In this document: positions 16,142 through 25,938 of the stretch, in pieces | Layout: the number at the start of each line of letters is the position of its first letter | Position numbering within the stretch: position 1 is the first letter of the stretch | Assembly (NCBI RefSeq): GCF_009733535.1 | Contig: NZ_SMMI01000010.1 | Location: 62,001 to 126,000 of the forward strand | Source: Sphingobacterium endophyticum | GTDB taxonomy: Bacteria > Bacteroidota > Bacteroidia > Sphingobacteriales > Sphingobacteriaceae | DNA length: 64,000 bases | Direction: 5' to 3' | The notes under the pieces: generated by a model | Seen by the model: only the letters and a program-made list of their open reading frames with translations | What the model was told of the DNA's origin: nothing | Databases searched by the model: none | Program-made: the position numbers and the translations under genes

Positions 16142-17524
16142 TTAATTGCTTGAGTATCCTGGATTTTGCTCTAAAGCTGGATTCACAGAAATTTCACGAT
16201 ATGGAATAGGAAATACTAATTCCTTTGCATTGTAGGCAAAGGTGCCAATATTTCTTTTCGTTCTCTTTAAATCATGGATTCTATAGCCTTCAAAAGCTAA
16301 TTCCTTATCTCTTTCTGTCAGTACTTCAGTCAAGGAGAGCGAAGTTAAATTAGATAATCCAGCTCGTTCCCTTAATAAATTTACATCATTTACCGGACTA
16401 TCACCAACAGATGTACTTAACCTAAGATTACATTCAGCTCTAGTCAGATATAACTCCGTTAAACGCACTACTGGAATATTATCAAAATAATTATACCACT
16501 TACGAGTAAACCAACCTGTTTTTGCTCCATTTCCAGCATAAATCATTTGAGTTCTGCGTTTGTCATTAGCATCATAAGTGTTATAATATGACGTTAAAAT
16601 GCTTAAATCTCCACGACCTACTTTACCGCCAGTATTATTCAGATAGCTTGAGTAAAAAGTAGCTAAACCATCGTTTGAGGAACCTGCATTACTTTGTTCA
16701 TTCTGCTGTATTTCAAATATACCTTCCGAGGAATTTGGACTGCGAAAAGGTGCTTCTAGATTCGTAGCAAGAGAATATTCACCTGATTCTATAATAGTAT
16801 TAGCTAAATCTCTAGCCTTGTCATATTTTCCTTGCTGTAGATAAAGTCTTGCTAACATACCTTGGGAAGCAGCGAGGTCTGCTGGGTAGTCTGCTAATTT
16901 TGAAATGGAAGCCAATAGGTCCTGCTCTGCTTGTGCATAAGTTTCAGCCACTGTATTTCTTTTAATTCCCTTAACAATATCCTCAAATTTGGTAACCGCC
17001 TTCAATGTAATTGGGACACCCAGGCTTGCATTTGCAGCTCCTGCTTCGTAAGGTAATCCATAAAGTCTCACCAGTTCAAAGTACATAATCCCTCTGATGA
17101 AGTAGGCTTTCCCTTCAACTTCTGCTTTCATATCCTCGTCTGTAATAATCGGAAGAGCTTGTAATACCGTGTTAGCGGCATTGATAGCTTTATATGCATT
17201 CGTCCAAGTCCTAGTTACATCCTCATTGGTCGCAATAATGTTCTGATTCGAAATATCGCGATAGGTAGAAAACGAACCTGTCCAGTTCAGATAATTAGGA
17301 CTAGCATATAAATCGGGAACCATCACTAAGTTCGTCCCATATAATGCCCCTTCTGCAATAATGGTATAAGCTCCTATTAATGCATTGTTCACATCAGCAG
17401 GCGTTGATAAAGCTTTGTCAGACGATATATCGTCTACTGGTTCTATATCTAGTTTTTTTCCACAAGATCCCATCGTTAGTGCTACAACTACTGCGGGGAT
17501 TGTTATATATTTTAAAATGTTCAT
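16142..17524 (-). CDS. SusD/RagB-family outer-membrane nutrient-binding lipoprotein
   Basis: A 460-residue surface lipoprotein that works as the lid of a SusC channel. It has a lipoprotein signal with the lipobox ending at C21 (TMGSC) and an N-terminal SusD part with helical tetratricopeptide-like repeats. The C-terminal end is typical of the family (RLTELYLTRAECNLR, FEGYRIHDLKRTKRN, and PIPYREISVNPALEQNPGY). It lies 18 bases downstream of its SusC partner on the same strand. No glycoside hydrolase, sulfatase or sensor lies beside it, so the imported substrate is unknown. Confidence 0.95.
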   Translation of the reverse strand: MNILKYITIPAVVVALTMGSCGKKLDIEPVDDISSDKALSTPADVNNALIGAYTIIAEGALYGTNLVMVPDLYASPNYLNWTGSFSTYRDISNQNIIATNEDVTRTWTNAYKAINAANTVLQALPIITDEDMKAEVEGKAYFIRGIMYFELVRLYGLPYEAGAANASLGVPITLKAVTKFEDIVKGIKRNTVAETYAQAEQDLLASISKLADYPADLAASQGMLARLYLQQGKYDKARDLANTIIESGEYSLATNLEAPFRSPNSSEGIFEIQQNEQSNAGSSNDGLATFYSSYLNNTGGKVGRGDLSILTSYYNTYDANDKRRTQMIYAGNGAKTGWFTRKWYNYFDNIPVVRLTELYLTRAECNLRLSTSVGDSPVNDVNLLRERAGLSNLTSLSLTEVLTERDKELAFEGYRIHDLKRTKRNIGTFAYNAKELVFPIPYREISVNPALEQNPGYSSN

Positions 17525-17542
17525 GATAATTCGCTTAGATAA

Positions 17543-20500
17543 TTAAAAACCAACATTGATTCCAAAAGTAATAGTTCTTGGCTGGGGTGCAGTGTAGAAA
17601 TCCGTTCCTAACTGATACCTTCCAGCAAATGTAGTATTGATCTCAGGATCATATCCGTTGTATTTGGTAAATGTTAATAGGTTGGTTGCCGATACAAAAA
17701 TACGTGCTGTTTGCATATACGCCTTATTTGCAATGCTGCTAGGAAGGTTATACCCAAATACAACATTTTTTACACGGAAATAGGAGCCATCTTGAACATA
17801 CCTCGAAGAAGGGCGGGTACCATTTGCCTCATCAAATCTTGGCTGAGGGATCATAGTTACATCTCCTGGTTTCTTCCAGTAATTCATTTGATCTAAGGTT
17901 TGGTTATCAAAGTAGTCACCATTTGTTGACTGAAAACCTCCTGCCGCATTGTAAATGTCATTGCCATAAACAAATTGAGTTTGAATAGCTAAATCAAAAC
18001 TTTTATATGAAAAATTGTTTCCAAATCCTCCGTAAAATTTAGGGTTTGGATCACCTATCCACTGGTCTGCAGCTTCAGAATAGACATTAGTTGTCTTAGA
18101 TTTTGTGTCGTCCAAATAATAAAGGGCATCCCCATTTTCAGTGTCAACTCCGGCATAAGCTTTTCCATAGAAAAAACCATAAGGCATACCTTCTTCTATC
18201 CTACCTAAGTATCTTCCTCCTGGATAGATAGGTTGTCCATCAACAAGCTTTAAGATTTTGTTTTTATTGAAGGATAGATTGAATGATGTACTCCATTTAA
18301 ATTCTCCAACAAAGTTTTTTGAGTTTAAAGTAATCTCAACCCCTTTGTTTTCCATGTCTCCAACATTTTGGAGAATGGTCGTAAATCCAGTTGTCGATTC
18401 AATAGGCACATCTAACAATAGGTCTGTTGTTTTCTTGAAATATGCATCAACAGTTCCTGAAAGTCTATCGTTAAAAAATCCGAAATCTACACCGAAGTTG
18501 CTTGAAGTCGTATTTTCCCAAGTTAATTTTTCATCTCCTAATCTTAACGGCACTGTTCCTGGTATTCCGGCATAATTTGCTCCAGTATACAATGTTCTAG
18601 GTCCGAAGTTGTCAATTTCCGCATTACCAGTTCTGCCATAACTGGCTCTTAGTTTTAAGAAAGATAGCGTTGAGTTTCCTTGCAAGAAATCTTCTTCGGA
18701 TACTACCCAGCCTAAAGATGCCGCTGGAAAGGATCCATATCTTGATTCTTTACCGAATCGCGAAGAACCATCGATACGGAAAGTGGCTTCTAATAAATAC
18801 CTGTTTTTATATTTATAATTTGCTCTTGCAAAATAGGATAGAAATGAAAATCTTGACTCCGATGAACTTGCATTAGATTTTATTGCAGCACTGATTATTT
18901 TTGTGAACTGATCTGAAGGAAAACTCTTTCCTTCGGCCATCGTATATCTAAATTGACCTTCTTGATAAGCCATACCCGCCAATGCGCTGAAATCATGAAC
19001 ATCATTGAAGGTTTTGGTATAGGTTAAGGTGTTGTTGGTGTTGAAATTGATCGATCGTGCCTGATAATTCCAAGCATATCCTCCAACATCTCCTCCGTCC
19101 TGTGTCCTAGATCCTAAATATATTTCCTCTTCTAAATTTTGGAAATCCATACCATATTCTGAACGGAAAGTTAAATCTGAAGTGATTTTTGCGCTAGCAT
19201 AAGCTGTTCCAAATGTCCTATAAGTGTTTGAAAGATTTTTGCCGTTTTCCAGATCAATTAAGTTGTTATAGTAAACGGTGTAATTATTCAGTTCTCCATT
19301 TTCGTCACGGATGGGTTGTATAGGTGGAAGGGCATTTAACTGCAATGGATTTGAAAAGGCATTGTCACTGCTTACACGGTAATTGTCGATTTTATTGATG
19401 TTGATTGTACCGCCTAAATCTAACCATGAATTTGCAGAATGGTCAACTCCTAAGCGGCCAGAGGTTCTAACGAACCTATTGCCGATAATAATACCTTTAT
19501 TATCATTATAACTTCCAGATGCAATAAATCTTGTTTTAGCATCTCCTCCTGAAATATTTAAACTTATTTGCTGTACTCCACCTCTTCTTAATCCTTCATT
19601 CACCCAATTACTATCATAGTTTTTGTCCCAATCGTCTGTTCCCGTCCAATCTGACCAAAATTCACTTAATGATGGATAATCAGCATTTGGACCGATGTAA
19701 CCAGCATTGGTAACGGCAGTGCCTAATAGCTCTTTGTATTGTGCTGCATTTAGAAATTCTCCTTTTTTTGTTGGGTCACTAAAACCTCCAAAATAGCCTA
19801 ACTCAAATTTTGTCCGACCTGCTTTACCTTTTTTGGTTGTAATAATAACAACTCCATTTGATCCACGCGCACCATAGATAGCTGTGGCTGCAGCATCTTT
19901 TAATACATCCATGGATTCAATATCATCGGGACTGATTGCCGCCAATGGGTTATCAGGTTCATCATAGGTTCCCATAGGAGTTGTAATGATAGGTACTCCG
20001 TCAATAACATATAACGGTTGTGTACCCGCAGAGATTGAAGATATACCACGAACGCGAATCTGTAGTGCTTGACCTAATTTTCCACTACTTGTGTTTACAA
20101 AGACACCTGATGCACGTCCTTGAAGCGCACTTTCAACGGTTTGCAATGGTACATCCTCTAAATCAGACATCTTAATGTTGGCAACTGAGCCTGTCATGTC
20201 TTTTTTAACCTGTGTACCATAGCCCACCACAACAACTTCTTCCAAATCAGCTGCTGAAGGTACCAACGCAATGTCGATACTGCTTCTATTCTCAATGGAG
20301 ACTTGTTGTGATGCATAACCTACAAAGGTGAAATGTAGGGCCTTAATGTTTGAACTTAATCCAATTTCATAACGGCCGTTGCCATCCGTTTGGGCAGCAG
20401 AATTACTGCCAACTGCTCGAATGGTGACTCCGGAAATCGGAACATTGGTAACAGCGTCCGTCACCGTACCTGTAATAGTTTGGTCTTGCGCAAATACGGT

Positions 20501-20548
20501 TAATTGCATAAGGCAAAACGTTACGAAAAATAACAGCTTGCTTTTCAT
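17543..20548 (-). CDS. SusC/RagA-family TonB-linked outer-membrane transporter
   Basis: A roughly 1000-residue TonB-dependent outer-membrane channel partnered by the SusD lipoprotein. It has a signal peptide (MKSKLLFFVTFCLMQLTVFA), a carboxypeptidase-regulatory-like domain (about 24-100) and the LEEVVVVGYGTQ TonB-box region. The plug follows (VESALQGRASGV, VIDGVPI, DAAATAIYGARGSNGVV), then a long beta-barrel ending in the aromatic ITFGINVGF. The ATG at 20548 fits the signal peptide best; the open frame extends 12 codons to a TTG at 20584. No sigma or anti-sigma genes are next to it. A short hairpin lies upstream. Confidence 0.95.
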   Translation of the reverse strand: MKSKLLFFVTFCLMQLTVFAQDQTITGTVTDAVTNVPISGVTIRAVGSNSAAQTDGNGRYEIGLSSNIKALHFTFVGYASQQVSIENRSSIDIALVPSAADLEEVVVVGYGTQVKKDMTGSVANIKMSDLEDVPLQTVESALQGRASGVFVNTSSGKLGQALQIRVRGISSISAGTQPLYVIDGVPIITTPMGTYDEPDNPLAAISPDDIESMDVLKDAAATAIYGARGSNGVVIITTKKGKAGRTKFELGYFGGFSDPTKKGEFLNAAQYKELLGTAVTNAGYIGPNADYPSLSEFWSDWTGTDDWDKNYDSNWVNEGLRRGGVQQISLNISGGDAKTRFIASGSYNDNKGIIIGNRFVRTSGRLGVDHSANSWLDLGGTININKIDNYRVSSDNAFSNPLQLNALPPIQPIRDENGELNNYTVYYNNLIDLENGKNLSNTYRTFGTAYASAKITSDLTFRSEYGMDFQNLEEEIYLGSRTQDGGDVGGYAWNYQARSINFNTNNTLTYTKTFNDVHDFSALAGMAYQEGQFRYTMAEGKSFPSDQFTKIISAAIKSNASSSESRFSFLSYFARANYKYKNRYLLEATFRIDGSSRFGKESRYGSFPAASLGWVVSEEDFLQGNSTLSFLKLRASYGRTGNAEIDNFGPRTLYTGANYAGIPGTVPLRLGDEKLTWENTTSSNFGVDFGFFNDRLSGTVDAYFKKTTDLLLDVPIESTTGFTTILQNVGDMENKGVEITLNSKNFVGEFKWSTSFNLSFNKNKILKLVDGQPIYPGGRYLGRIEEGMPYGFFYGKAYAGVDTENGDALYYLDDTKSKTTNVYSEAADQWIGDPNPKFYGGFGNNFSYKSFDLAIQTQFVYGNDIYNAAGGFQSTNGDYFDNQTLDQMNYWKKPGDVTMIPQPRFDEANGTRPSSRYVQDGSYFRVKNVVFGYNLPSSIANKAYMQTARIFVSATNLLTFTKYNGYDPEINTTFAGRYQLGTDFYTAPQPRTITFGINVGF

Positions 20549-20586
20549 AAATTGTTTGTTGCGGTTAGTAATAGTATTTTTCAATA

Positions 20587-20603
20587 GGAGATGTTCGATC
20601 TCC
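20587..20603 (-). repeat. Short perfect hairpin upstream of the SusC-type gene
   Basis: GGAGAT (20587-20592) and ATCTCC (20598-20603) form a 6-bp stem around GTTCG, ending 38 bases before the ATG on the minus strand. It would lie in the 5' untranslated region. A regulatory role is possible but not shown. Confidence 0.4.
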
Positions 20604-20725
20604 TGAAGGTTAATATTAAAAATTAAATATATAAAAAATATATAATCCTAATATTTCAATTCTAAATTTTTAAGTATTTAAATAAAGAAAATTTATAAAT
20701 TCTAATTACTGAAAAACAATAAATT

Positions 20726-20764
20726 AAAAAAGGTCATCATTATATACTAATGACGACCTTTTTA
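20726..20764 (-). terminator. Terminator downstream of the SDR gene
   Basis: AAAAAGGTCATCATTA and TAATGACGACCTTTTT form a long stem with one mismatch and a TATAC loop. On the minus strand it ends in a T-run. It lies about 30 bases after the SDR stop and separates that operon from the SusC-type gene. Confidence 0.85.
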
Positions 20765-20791
20765 ATAAATTAATATTACTTTTTTAATCTT

Positions 20792-21502
20792 TTACGGGGT
20801 AGTGTTTGAAACTGGTAAAACCTTACCATTATAATATTTACTGCCATTTTGAGCAAATTCTGCAATATACCTACCCATTTCAAAAGCTAAGGTGCCAGCC
20901 TCGATACCAGGAAAGGCGGTTTCAAACATTTCGGTTTGTGAAGAACCTAACGCAAGGCAATTGACCTTGATATTCCTGTCCTTTAATTCTTCCGCTAAGC
21001 ATTCTGTTAAAATCGCCAATGCTCCTTTACTAGATGAATATGCAGATAAGCCTGGAAATTTAGCGGAGCCCTGAAATCCGCCCATGCTACCAATATTAAC
21101 GATATGCCCTCCATCTGTCATCAACGGTACAATACTTTTGATCATTTGGATATGACCTAATAAATTAGATTGGAACATGTGTGCAATATCTTCCATACTC
21201 GATTCCATAAAAGGCTTATTGATTAATGCTCCTGCATTATTAATCAAAATATCTACTTTATCAAATTTGGACTGTATAAATGGTACCAATGACTCTGGAT
21301 AATTATCAAATACAATGTCAAATTGAGCTGGGTACAGAGTCCCCCCATCATGATTTAATGAACTTGCAATTTCATGCAATTTCCTTAATTTATCTCCTGA
21401 CCTCGCCAAGGCAATAACCTTATTTTCTTTATTTGCTGTTAAATCTAGAACTGCTTCAAATCCTATGCCGCTGCTAGCTCCTGTAATGATGATATTTGCC
21501 AT
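20792..21502 (-). CDS. Short-chain dehydrogenase/reductase
   Basis: A 236-residue classical SDR oxidoreductase using NAD(P). The Rossmann motif is IIITGASSGIG (4-14), followed by NNAGA at about residue 90 and the catalytic serine region (NIGSMGGFQGS), and the YSSSKGA motif supplies Tyr and Lys. The substrate is not predictable. Its start overlaps the stop of the upstream UPF0104 gene by one base (TAATG), so the two are translationally coupled. Confidence 0.9.
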   Translation of the reverse strand: MANIIITGASSGIGFEAVLDLTANKENKVIALARSGDKLRKLHEIASSLNHDGGTLYPAQFDIVFDNYPESLVPFIQSKFDKVDILINNAGALINKPFMESSMEDIAHMFQSNLLGHIQMIKSIVPLMTDGGHIVNIGSMGGFQGSAKFPGLSAYSSSKGALAILTECLAEELKDRNIKVNCLALGSSQTEMFETAFPGIEAGTLAFEMGRYIAEFAQNGSKYYNGKVLPVSNTTP

Positions 21503-22422
21503 TATTCTTCCTCTTCTTTATCAATTTCTTCTTCAACTTCTTTCGCTGATGGTAATTTGTCCGCTCCTAATCTTTGTGGCCTGAAAATATAATAAATCCC
21601 AGATGAGGCTACCAATAACGATATGATATAAAATATTAAACTAATTGTAACAGCAATATGGGGATCTAACTTTAGATAGGTAGCTAAGCTAAATATTACA
21701 GTTTCTCGAAGACCAATTGCGCCTCCTATGGAAGGAACAATCGCTACCAATGATGAAACCATAAATATCAAAAGAAATGGTGAAAATTTACCGTCGAAAT
21801 TAATAGCATACAATATGAATATTGCAGTTAAGGTTTGAAATCCTTGAACACATAATGCTTTAAAATGAGTGGTAATAAAGTTTTTTAGAAACTGTTTAAA
21901 GAATAACCTTAAAACATATAAATAACTTAATGTACCAATTGCCAGCACCGCAATCGTAACGGCATTGGGAATCGCAAGTCGAGGCATAAATATCACTAGC
22001 GCTCCGGTGATAATACATAGTGCCCACAATCCAGAAAGCCTATCAAAAAATACAGCTCCTAATACTTGTCGCCTTGATATTTGGAAATTCTTCTTCAGGA
22101 AATATATTTTATAACCATCGCCACCAATTCCTCCGGGCAGAAAAAAATTGTATAGTAAACCTAATTGATAAAGCCTGAAGTTATACCGCTCACTCAATGT
22201 TAATCCAATTGCTTTAAAAAATGAATTTAGACGGGAAGATGCAACGATGATAGAGCAGCAATATGACAACAAGGCAAAGACTAAATATATGGGATTGCTA
22301 TCTTTTAATGCCGAAGTAAGCTCATTTAATGAGATCTTGGTAGATACCCAATAAAGTGCCGCCAGAGTTATCAGAACTTTAATAATATTCTTAACGATAT
22401 CCCAAATCTTAGTTTTTTCCAT
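21502..22422 (-). CDS. UPF0104/YbhN-type membrane protein (second copy in the window)
   Basis: A 306-residue polytopic membrane protein of the lysylphosphatidylglycerol-synthase TM-like family. It has the motif NFFLPGGIGGDGYK and the FFDRLSG loop (around residues 90-125), about seven hydrophobic segments, and an acidic C-terminal tail (EVEEEIDKEEEE). These proteins are linked to lipid or hopanoid/glycolipid handling, but no substrate is known here. It is more typical of the YbhN branch than the copy at 10383. A small membrane gene lies 18 bases upstream. Confidence 0.82.
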   Translation of the reverse strand: MEKTKIWDIVKNIIKVLITLAALYWVSTKISLNELTSALKDSNPIYLVFALLSYCCSIIVASSRLNSFFKAIGLTLSERYNFRLYQLGLLYNFFLPGGIGGDGYKIYFLKKNFQISRRQVLGAVFFDRLSGLWALCIITGALVIFMPRLAIPNAVTIAVLAIGTLSYLYVLRLFFKQFLKNFITTHFKALCVQGFQTLTAIFILYAINFDGKFSPFLLIFMVSSLVAIVPSIGGAIGLRETVIFSLATYLKLDPHIAVTISLIFYIISLLVASSGIYYIFRPQRLGADKLPSAKEVEEEIDKEEEE

Positions 22423-22440
22423 TTAATTATGAGCAATAAA

Positions 22441-22764
22441 TTAGATCATCGGATAGATGCGGGAATAGAATAAAATCAAATAAATCAATAAAAATCCCCC
22501 ACATAAACTAAATAACCAATTCAAATCAATACGATTGTATTTTTCTTTTAACATCATGAACATCAAAATTATAAAGATGATGAATAATGAAATGGGGGCA
22601 AATATAGCCCATTTGTTTGGAAAATTTAAGGAAATATTCTCTAGGATTTTAGCATCTTTGCTAAAAGCAAATACGATTCCGACAATTAAAATAATCATGA
22701 CCAACCGAAGAATTGCTTTCGCTACAGTTTTGCTTATGGTATGATTTTTGGAAGTGTTGTTCAT
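22441..22764 (-). CDS. Small three-helix membrane protein
   Basis: A 107-residue protein with three hydrophobic segments (about 20-36, 51-73 and 82-102) and a basic N-terminus (MNNTSKNHTISKTVAKA). I do not recognise a family. The ATG at 22764 is chosen; the frame continues 12 codons upstream to another possible start. It heads the minus-strand group with the UPF0104 and SDR genes and is divergent from a lipoprotein gene about 60 bases away. Confidence 0.65.
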   Translation of the reverse strand: MNNTSKNHTISKTVAKAILRLVMIILIVGIVFAFSKDAKILENISLNFPNKWAIFAPISLFIIFIILMFMMLKEKYNRIDLNWLFSLCGGFLLIYLILFYSRIYPMI

Positions 22765-22827
22765 CAATGAAAATTGAGTTTTTAGTTTACTAATATACAT
22801 TTATTATACTATTTTAAAATTTGTAAT

Positions 22828-23388
22828 ATGCATAAACGTATTATTTCGTTTTTATCTTTATTAACAGCTTTGTTAGTATTAGGTAGTTGTGGAGCACCTA
22901 AAAAAGGTACAACAGGTGGTTCTGAATCGGGAACAGTTTCTGCAGAAGGTCCTTCTGCATCTCAATGGCGTTCTGGTGTTAAAGGAAATTGGATTTTAAA
23001 TTCAGTTACCCGCGAGAATATCCCAAGCAGCTATACTGTGAAAAATATGTTTGATGAAGCTCCAGTTGATTGTTTCATTGGTTCTTTATGGAATCTTCCT
23101 GGTGGTAACCAAAGAGGTAGCATTACTTTTAATGCCGAAGGTAACCTTTGTGCTAGTGGAACGGTACGTACCATTGTTTGGTCTATTTTCAACCCAGGTA
23201 AAACGGGTGGCCAGCCATCTTTCCAATTCAAGAAAATTTATGCAGGTGATAAAGCTGCAAACGTAACTAGTGGTTACCGTTTAGATTTATCTTATGCTGA
23301 TGAAAATTCACTAGAAATGAGATTACCTGTTCCTTTGAATGAAGGTACTGGATTTTTGGTGCTGAAATTTAGCAGAGCTGGAGAATAA
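22828..23388 (+). CDS. Lipocalin-like lipoprotein
   Basis: A 186-residue lipoprotein. The signal peptide has the lipobox LGSC with the lipidated cysteine at 21, and a Gly/Ser-rich linker (about 22-48) follows. A beta-rich domain then begins WRSGVKGNWILNSV and contains SITFNAEGNLCASGTV, like the lipocalin-like domains common in Bacteroidota lipoproteins. No enzyme motif is seen. It probably sits in the periplasm or outer membrane. It is followed by its own terminator. Confidence 0.8.
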   Translation: MHKRIISFLSLLTALLVLGSCGAPKKGTTGGSESGTVSAEGPSASQWRSGVKGNWILNSVTRENIPSSYTVKNMFDEAPVDCFIGSLWNLPGGNQRGSITFNAEGNLCASGTVRTIVWSIFNPGKTGGQPSFQFKKIYAGDKAANVTSGYRLDLSYADENSLEMRLPVPLNEGTGFLVLKFSRAGE

Positions 23389-23410
23389 TTCTAGCTCCAT
23401 ATTTCTGAAT

Positions 23411-23442
23411 AAAAGCCATAGGCCAGTCCTATGGCTTTTTTA
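23411..23442 (+). terminator. Intrinsic terminator of the lipoprotein gene
   Basis: AAAAGCCATAGG (23411-23422) pairs perfectly with CCTATGGCTTTT across a CCAGT loop and is followed by T residues. It lies 22 bases after the stop codon. Confidence 0.9.
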
Positions 23443-23503
23443 TTTTTAATTATTTTGATATCCTTTCCCTAAAGGTTTTTCACAATCGTTTGTTTGAATT
23501 CTC

Positions 23504-23511
23504 TATATTTG
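23504..23511 (+). promoter_or_regulatory. Putative -7 promoter element of gmd
   Basis: TATATTTG matches the TAnnTTTG consensus. It lies 20 bases before the gmd ATG and behind a terminator, where a promoter is needed. The -33 region is only T-rich (GGTTTTTCAC). Confidence 0.45.
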
Positions 23512-23530
23512 TCCTGTTATAACAAATAGA

Positions 23531-24682
23531 ATGAGTCAGGAAAGCAAAAAGGTTGCTCTTATCACGGGTATTACCGGTCAAGATGGAGCTTATTTAGCAG
23601 AATTTTTATTAAAAAAAGGCTATATCGTACATGGATTGAAACGAAGAAGTTCTTTGTTCAATACCGACCGTATAGATCATTTATACCAAGATCCGCACCA
23701 GTTGGGCCGTAATTTTGTCCTTCATTATGGCGACCTTACAGATTCCACCAATCTAATTCGTATCATTCAAGAAACAAAACCTGATGAAATTTATAACCTT
23801 GCCGCTCAATCGCATGTTAAAGTAAGTTTTGATACTCCAGAATATACTGCTAATGCCGATGGTTTAGGAACCCTTCGTATTCTAGAAGCTGTTCGTCTTT
23901 TAGGATTAACCCAGAAAACCAGAATTTACCAAGCTTCTACGTCAGAACTATACGGACTCGTTCAGGAAGTACCGCAAAGCGAAGCAACACCCTTCTATCC
24001 AAGAAGTCCATATGCTGTGGCGAAATTATATGGGTATTGGATTACAGTAAATTATCGCGAAGCCTATAACATGTATGCTTGTAATGGGATTTTATTTAAT
24101 CATGAAAGTCCGGTGAGAGGGGAGACCTTTGTTACCCGCAAGATTACAAGAGCAGCAGCAAAAATTGCCCTGGGACTTCAAGACAAACTTTATCTAGGAA
24201 ATCTGTCTGCCCAACGGGATTGGGGACATGCAAAGGACTATGTGGAAGCCATGTGGCTTATCCTTCAACAAGATGTACCTGAAGACTATGTTATTGCTAC
24301 TGGTGTTACTACAACCGTGCGTGAATTCGTGAGAATGGCATTCGCAGAATTAGGTATTGAAATTGAATTCTCCGGAAAAGACGAAGCTGAAAAAGGTGTT
24401 ATTATTGATCGTGATATCGATAGATTAAAACAATTGGGCCTTGACCCTGAAAAGATTAAACTTGGCCAAACCATTGTCAAAGTAGACCCAAGTTATTTCC
24501 GCCCAACGGAAGTCGACTTATTAATCGGGGATCCTTCCAAAGCCAATAAAAAATTAGGCTGGTTACCAAAATACAATCTCGAAATGCTTGTCAACGAAAT
24601 GGTATTATCTGATCTCAAACTTATGCAAAGGGAAGAATACTTAAAACAAGGAGGTTTTGACATACTAAATTATTTTGAATAA
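23531..24682 (+). CDS. gmd: GDP-mannose 4,6-dehydratase
   Basis: Converts GDP-D-mannose to GDP-4-keto-6-deoxy-D-mannose, the precursor of GDP-fucose and related sugars. The 383-residue extended SDR has the Rossmann motif [17 protein letters not shown], the [18 protein letters not shown] signature, catalytic STSELYG and [12 protein letters not shown] (Tyr-x3-Lys), and the [15 protein letters not shown] substrate loop. The length is normal. It stands alone here: the usual partner fcl and other surface-sugar genes are not adjacent. It may serve capsule or glycoprotein synthesis. Confidence 0.95.
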   Translation: MSQESKKVALITGITGQDGAYLAEFLLKKGYIVHGLKRRSSLFNTDRIDHLYQDPHQLGRNFVLHYGDLTDSTNLIRIIQETKPDEIYNLAAQSHVKVSFDTPEYTANADGLGTLRILEAVRLLGLTQKTRIYQASTSELYGLVQEVPQSEATPFYPRSPYAVAKLYGYWITVNYREAYNMYACNGILFNHESPVRGETFVTRKITRAAAKIALGLQDKLYLGNLSAQRDWGHAKDYVEAMWLILQQDVPEDYVIATGVTTTVREFVRMAFAELGIEIEFSGKDEAEKGVIIDRDIDRLKQLGLDPEKIKLGQTIVKVDPSYFRPTEVDLLIGDPSKANKKLGWLPKYNLEMLVNEMVLSDLKLMQREEYLKQGGFDILNYFE

Positions 24683-24704
24683 TAAGAAATTGGAACAATT
24701 TTTG
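24674..24704 (+). promoter_or_regulatory. Putative promoter of the coiled-coil membrane protein gene
   Basis: TTTG at 24674-24677 and AATTTTTG at 24697-24704 are separated by 19 bases, the spacing expected for Bacteroidota -33 and -7 elements (TTTG and TAnnTTTG). The -33 element overlaps the end of gmd. A start near 24708 would give a leader of about 65 bases. Confidence 0.5.
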
Positions 24705-24774
24705 CATTCGAAGATTAAATAATTATTAAATATTCATTTTGAAATTGTTTTGTGTAAATGCACAGGATATTTCG

Positions 24775-25731
24775 ATGGGAAGAAAGAGGATGAAAACAGA
24801 CGTTAACAAGATAGATTCTGCTGAAGCGCAAGACGCCCCTGCCGTAAAACGGGATAATTCAAAAATCTACTTTTTCGTGATCGCTATTGCCGCTTTATTG
24901 GCTACAAACATATATTTCTACGTAAAATATAAGTCTTCAGGAGAGAAATTATATACAGTTACCCTTCAAAAAGAAAATTTACAAATTGAAATTGATCGTA
25001 TTGAAGCTGAATTGGACAATATTAAATCTGAAGGAATTACGAATACAGCAGCTTTGGTTTCTGCTGAACAATCTGCTAGACAGAAAATTGAAGATCTACG
25101 AAAAGGACTCGAGAAAAATGAAATTACTGGTCCGCAAATTGAAACCGCTAAACTTGAGGTCTCTCAATTAAAAGATCAAGTATCTAAAATGAAAGATGAT
25201 GTCACGGCATTGAAGATTAAAAATCAATTGCTGGCTGAGACGAATTCTCAACTAAATCAAAAAGTAAAAGAAACCGAAGCTAAAAATTCAGGATTACAGA
25301 CTGAACAAAATCAATTGTCAAATAAAATTGCAAAAGCTTCTTCCATCAAAGTTTCCAATGTTCATATCATTGGTATTGAAGAAAAAAGAAATGGAAATCT
25401 TGAAAATGAAAATAAAGCTAAGAGAATTGATAAACTTCAAATAAATTTTACGATTGCTGACAATCCGCTTGCTACGATGGGTAAAAAAGATGTTTATGTG
25501 AGAATAATAAATCCGAAAGGCAATCTAATCGCTGATTCTGAAGATTTATTCCTTGTACACGGAGAAAAACTACAATACACGTTTAAAGATCAGATCGAAT
25601 TCAATAACAATGGTCAAGAGTACCAATTTATGTGGTCTGACTCTAACCATAAATTTCAAAAAGGAGCTTACACGGTATTACTTTACGCAGATAATGCGAT
25701 TATGGGTAGATCTTCTGTAGTTTTAAAATAA
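24775..25731 (+). CDS. Membrane-anchored coiled-coil protein
   Basis: A 318-residue protein of no named family that I recognise. It has a short basic cytoplasmic N-terminus and one membrane helix (about 32-52, FFVIAIAALLATNIYFYV). A long coiled coil follows (about 58-195, heptads with many E, K, Q and L). The C-terminal beta-rich domain (about 200-318) includes VSNVHIIGIEEKRNG and KGAYTVLLYADNAIMGRS and probably lies in the periplasm. The first ATG, at 24775, is used; the frame opens 12 codons earlier at a TTG. It might be a cell-envelope tether, but that is a guess. Confidence 0.75.
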   Translation: MGRKRMKTDVNKIDSAEAQDAPAVKRDNSKIYFFVIAIAALLATNIYFYVKYKSSGEKLYTVTLQKENLQIEIDRIEAELDNIKSEGITNTAALVSAEQSARQKIEDLRKGLEKNEITGPQIETAKLEVSQLKDQVSKMKDDVTALKIKNQLLAETNSQLNQKVKETEAKNSGLQTEQNQLSNKIAKASSIKVSNVHIIGIEEKRNGNLENENKAKRIDKLQINFTIADNPLATMGKKDVYVRIINPKGNLIADSEDLFLVHGEKLQYTFKDQIEFNNNGQEYQFMWSDSNHKFQKGAYTVLLYADNAIMGRSSVVLK

Positions 25732-25751
25732 TAGGAAATATTAAGAAATTT

Positions 25752-25785
25752 AAAAGGAGCTAAGTTTTATTAGCTCCTTTTTTTT
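25752..25785 (+). terminator. Intrinsic terminator of the coiled-coil protein gene
   Basis: AAAAGGAGCTAA (25752-25763) pairs perfectly with TTAGCTCCTTTT (25770-25781) across GTTTTA, followed by more T. I see nothing else in the gap up to 25938. Confidence 0.92.
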
Positions 25786-25938
25786 GTAAGGTTATATCTC
25801 TTAAATATCAAACTATTCATTCTCTCCTATATTGGTTCAAGAATATTCCTTCTCATTCTTAACTTAACATAAAAGGAATACCTAAGATTCCCTCTGTAAT
25901 TAATGCTATATACTATTGATTGATTAATTCCTTGACCT

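Noticed and set aside
20549-20584. A longer SusC start at the TTG at 20584.
   Set aside because: The ATG at 20548 places a good signal peptide exactly at the N-terminus, so the upstream 12 codons are treated as untranslated leader.
22828-23388. An overlapping reverse-strand ORF inside the lipocalin-like lipoprotein gene.
   Set aside because: The plus-strand gene has a lipoprotein signal, a normal domain and a terminator; the reverse frame shows none of these.
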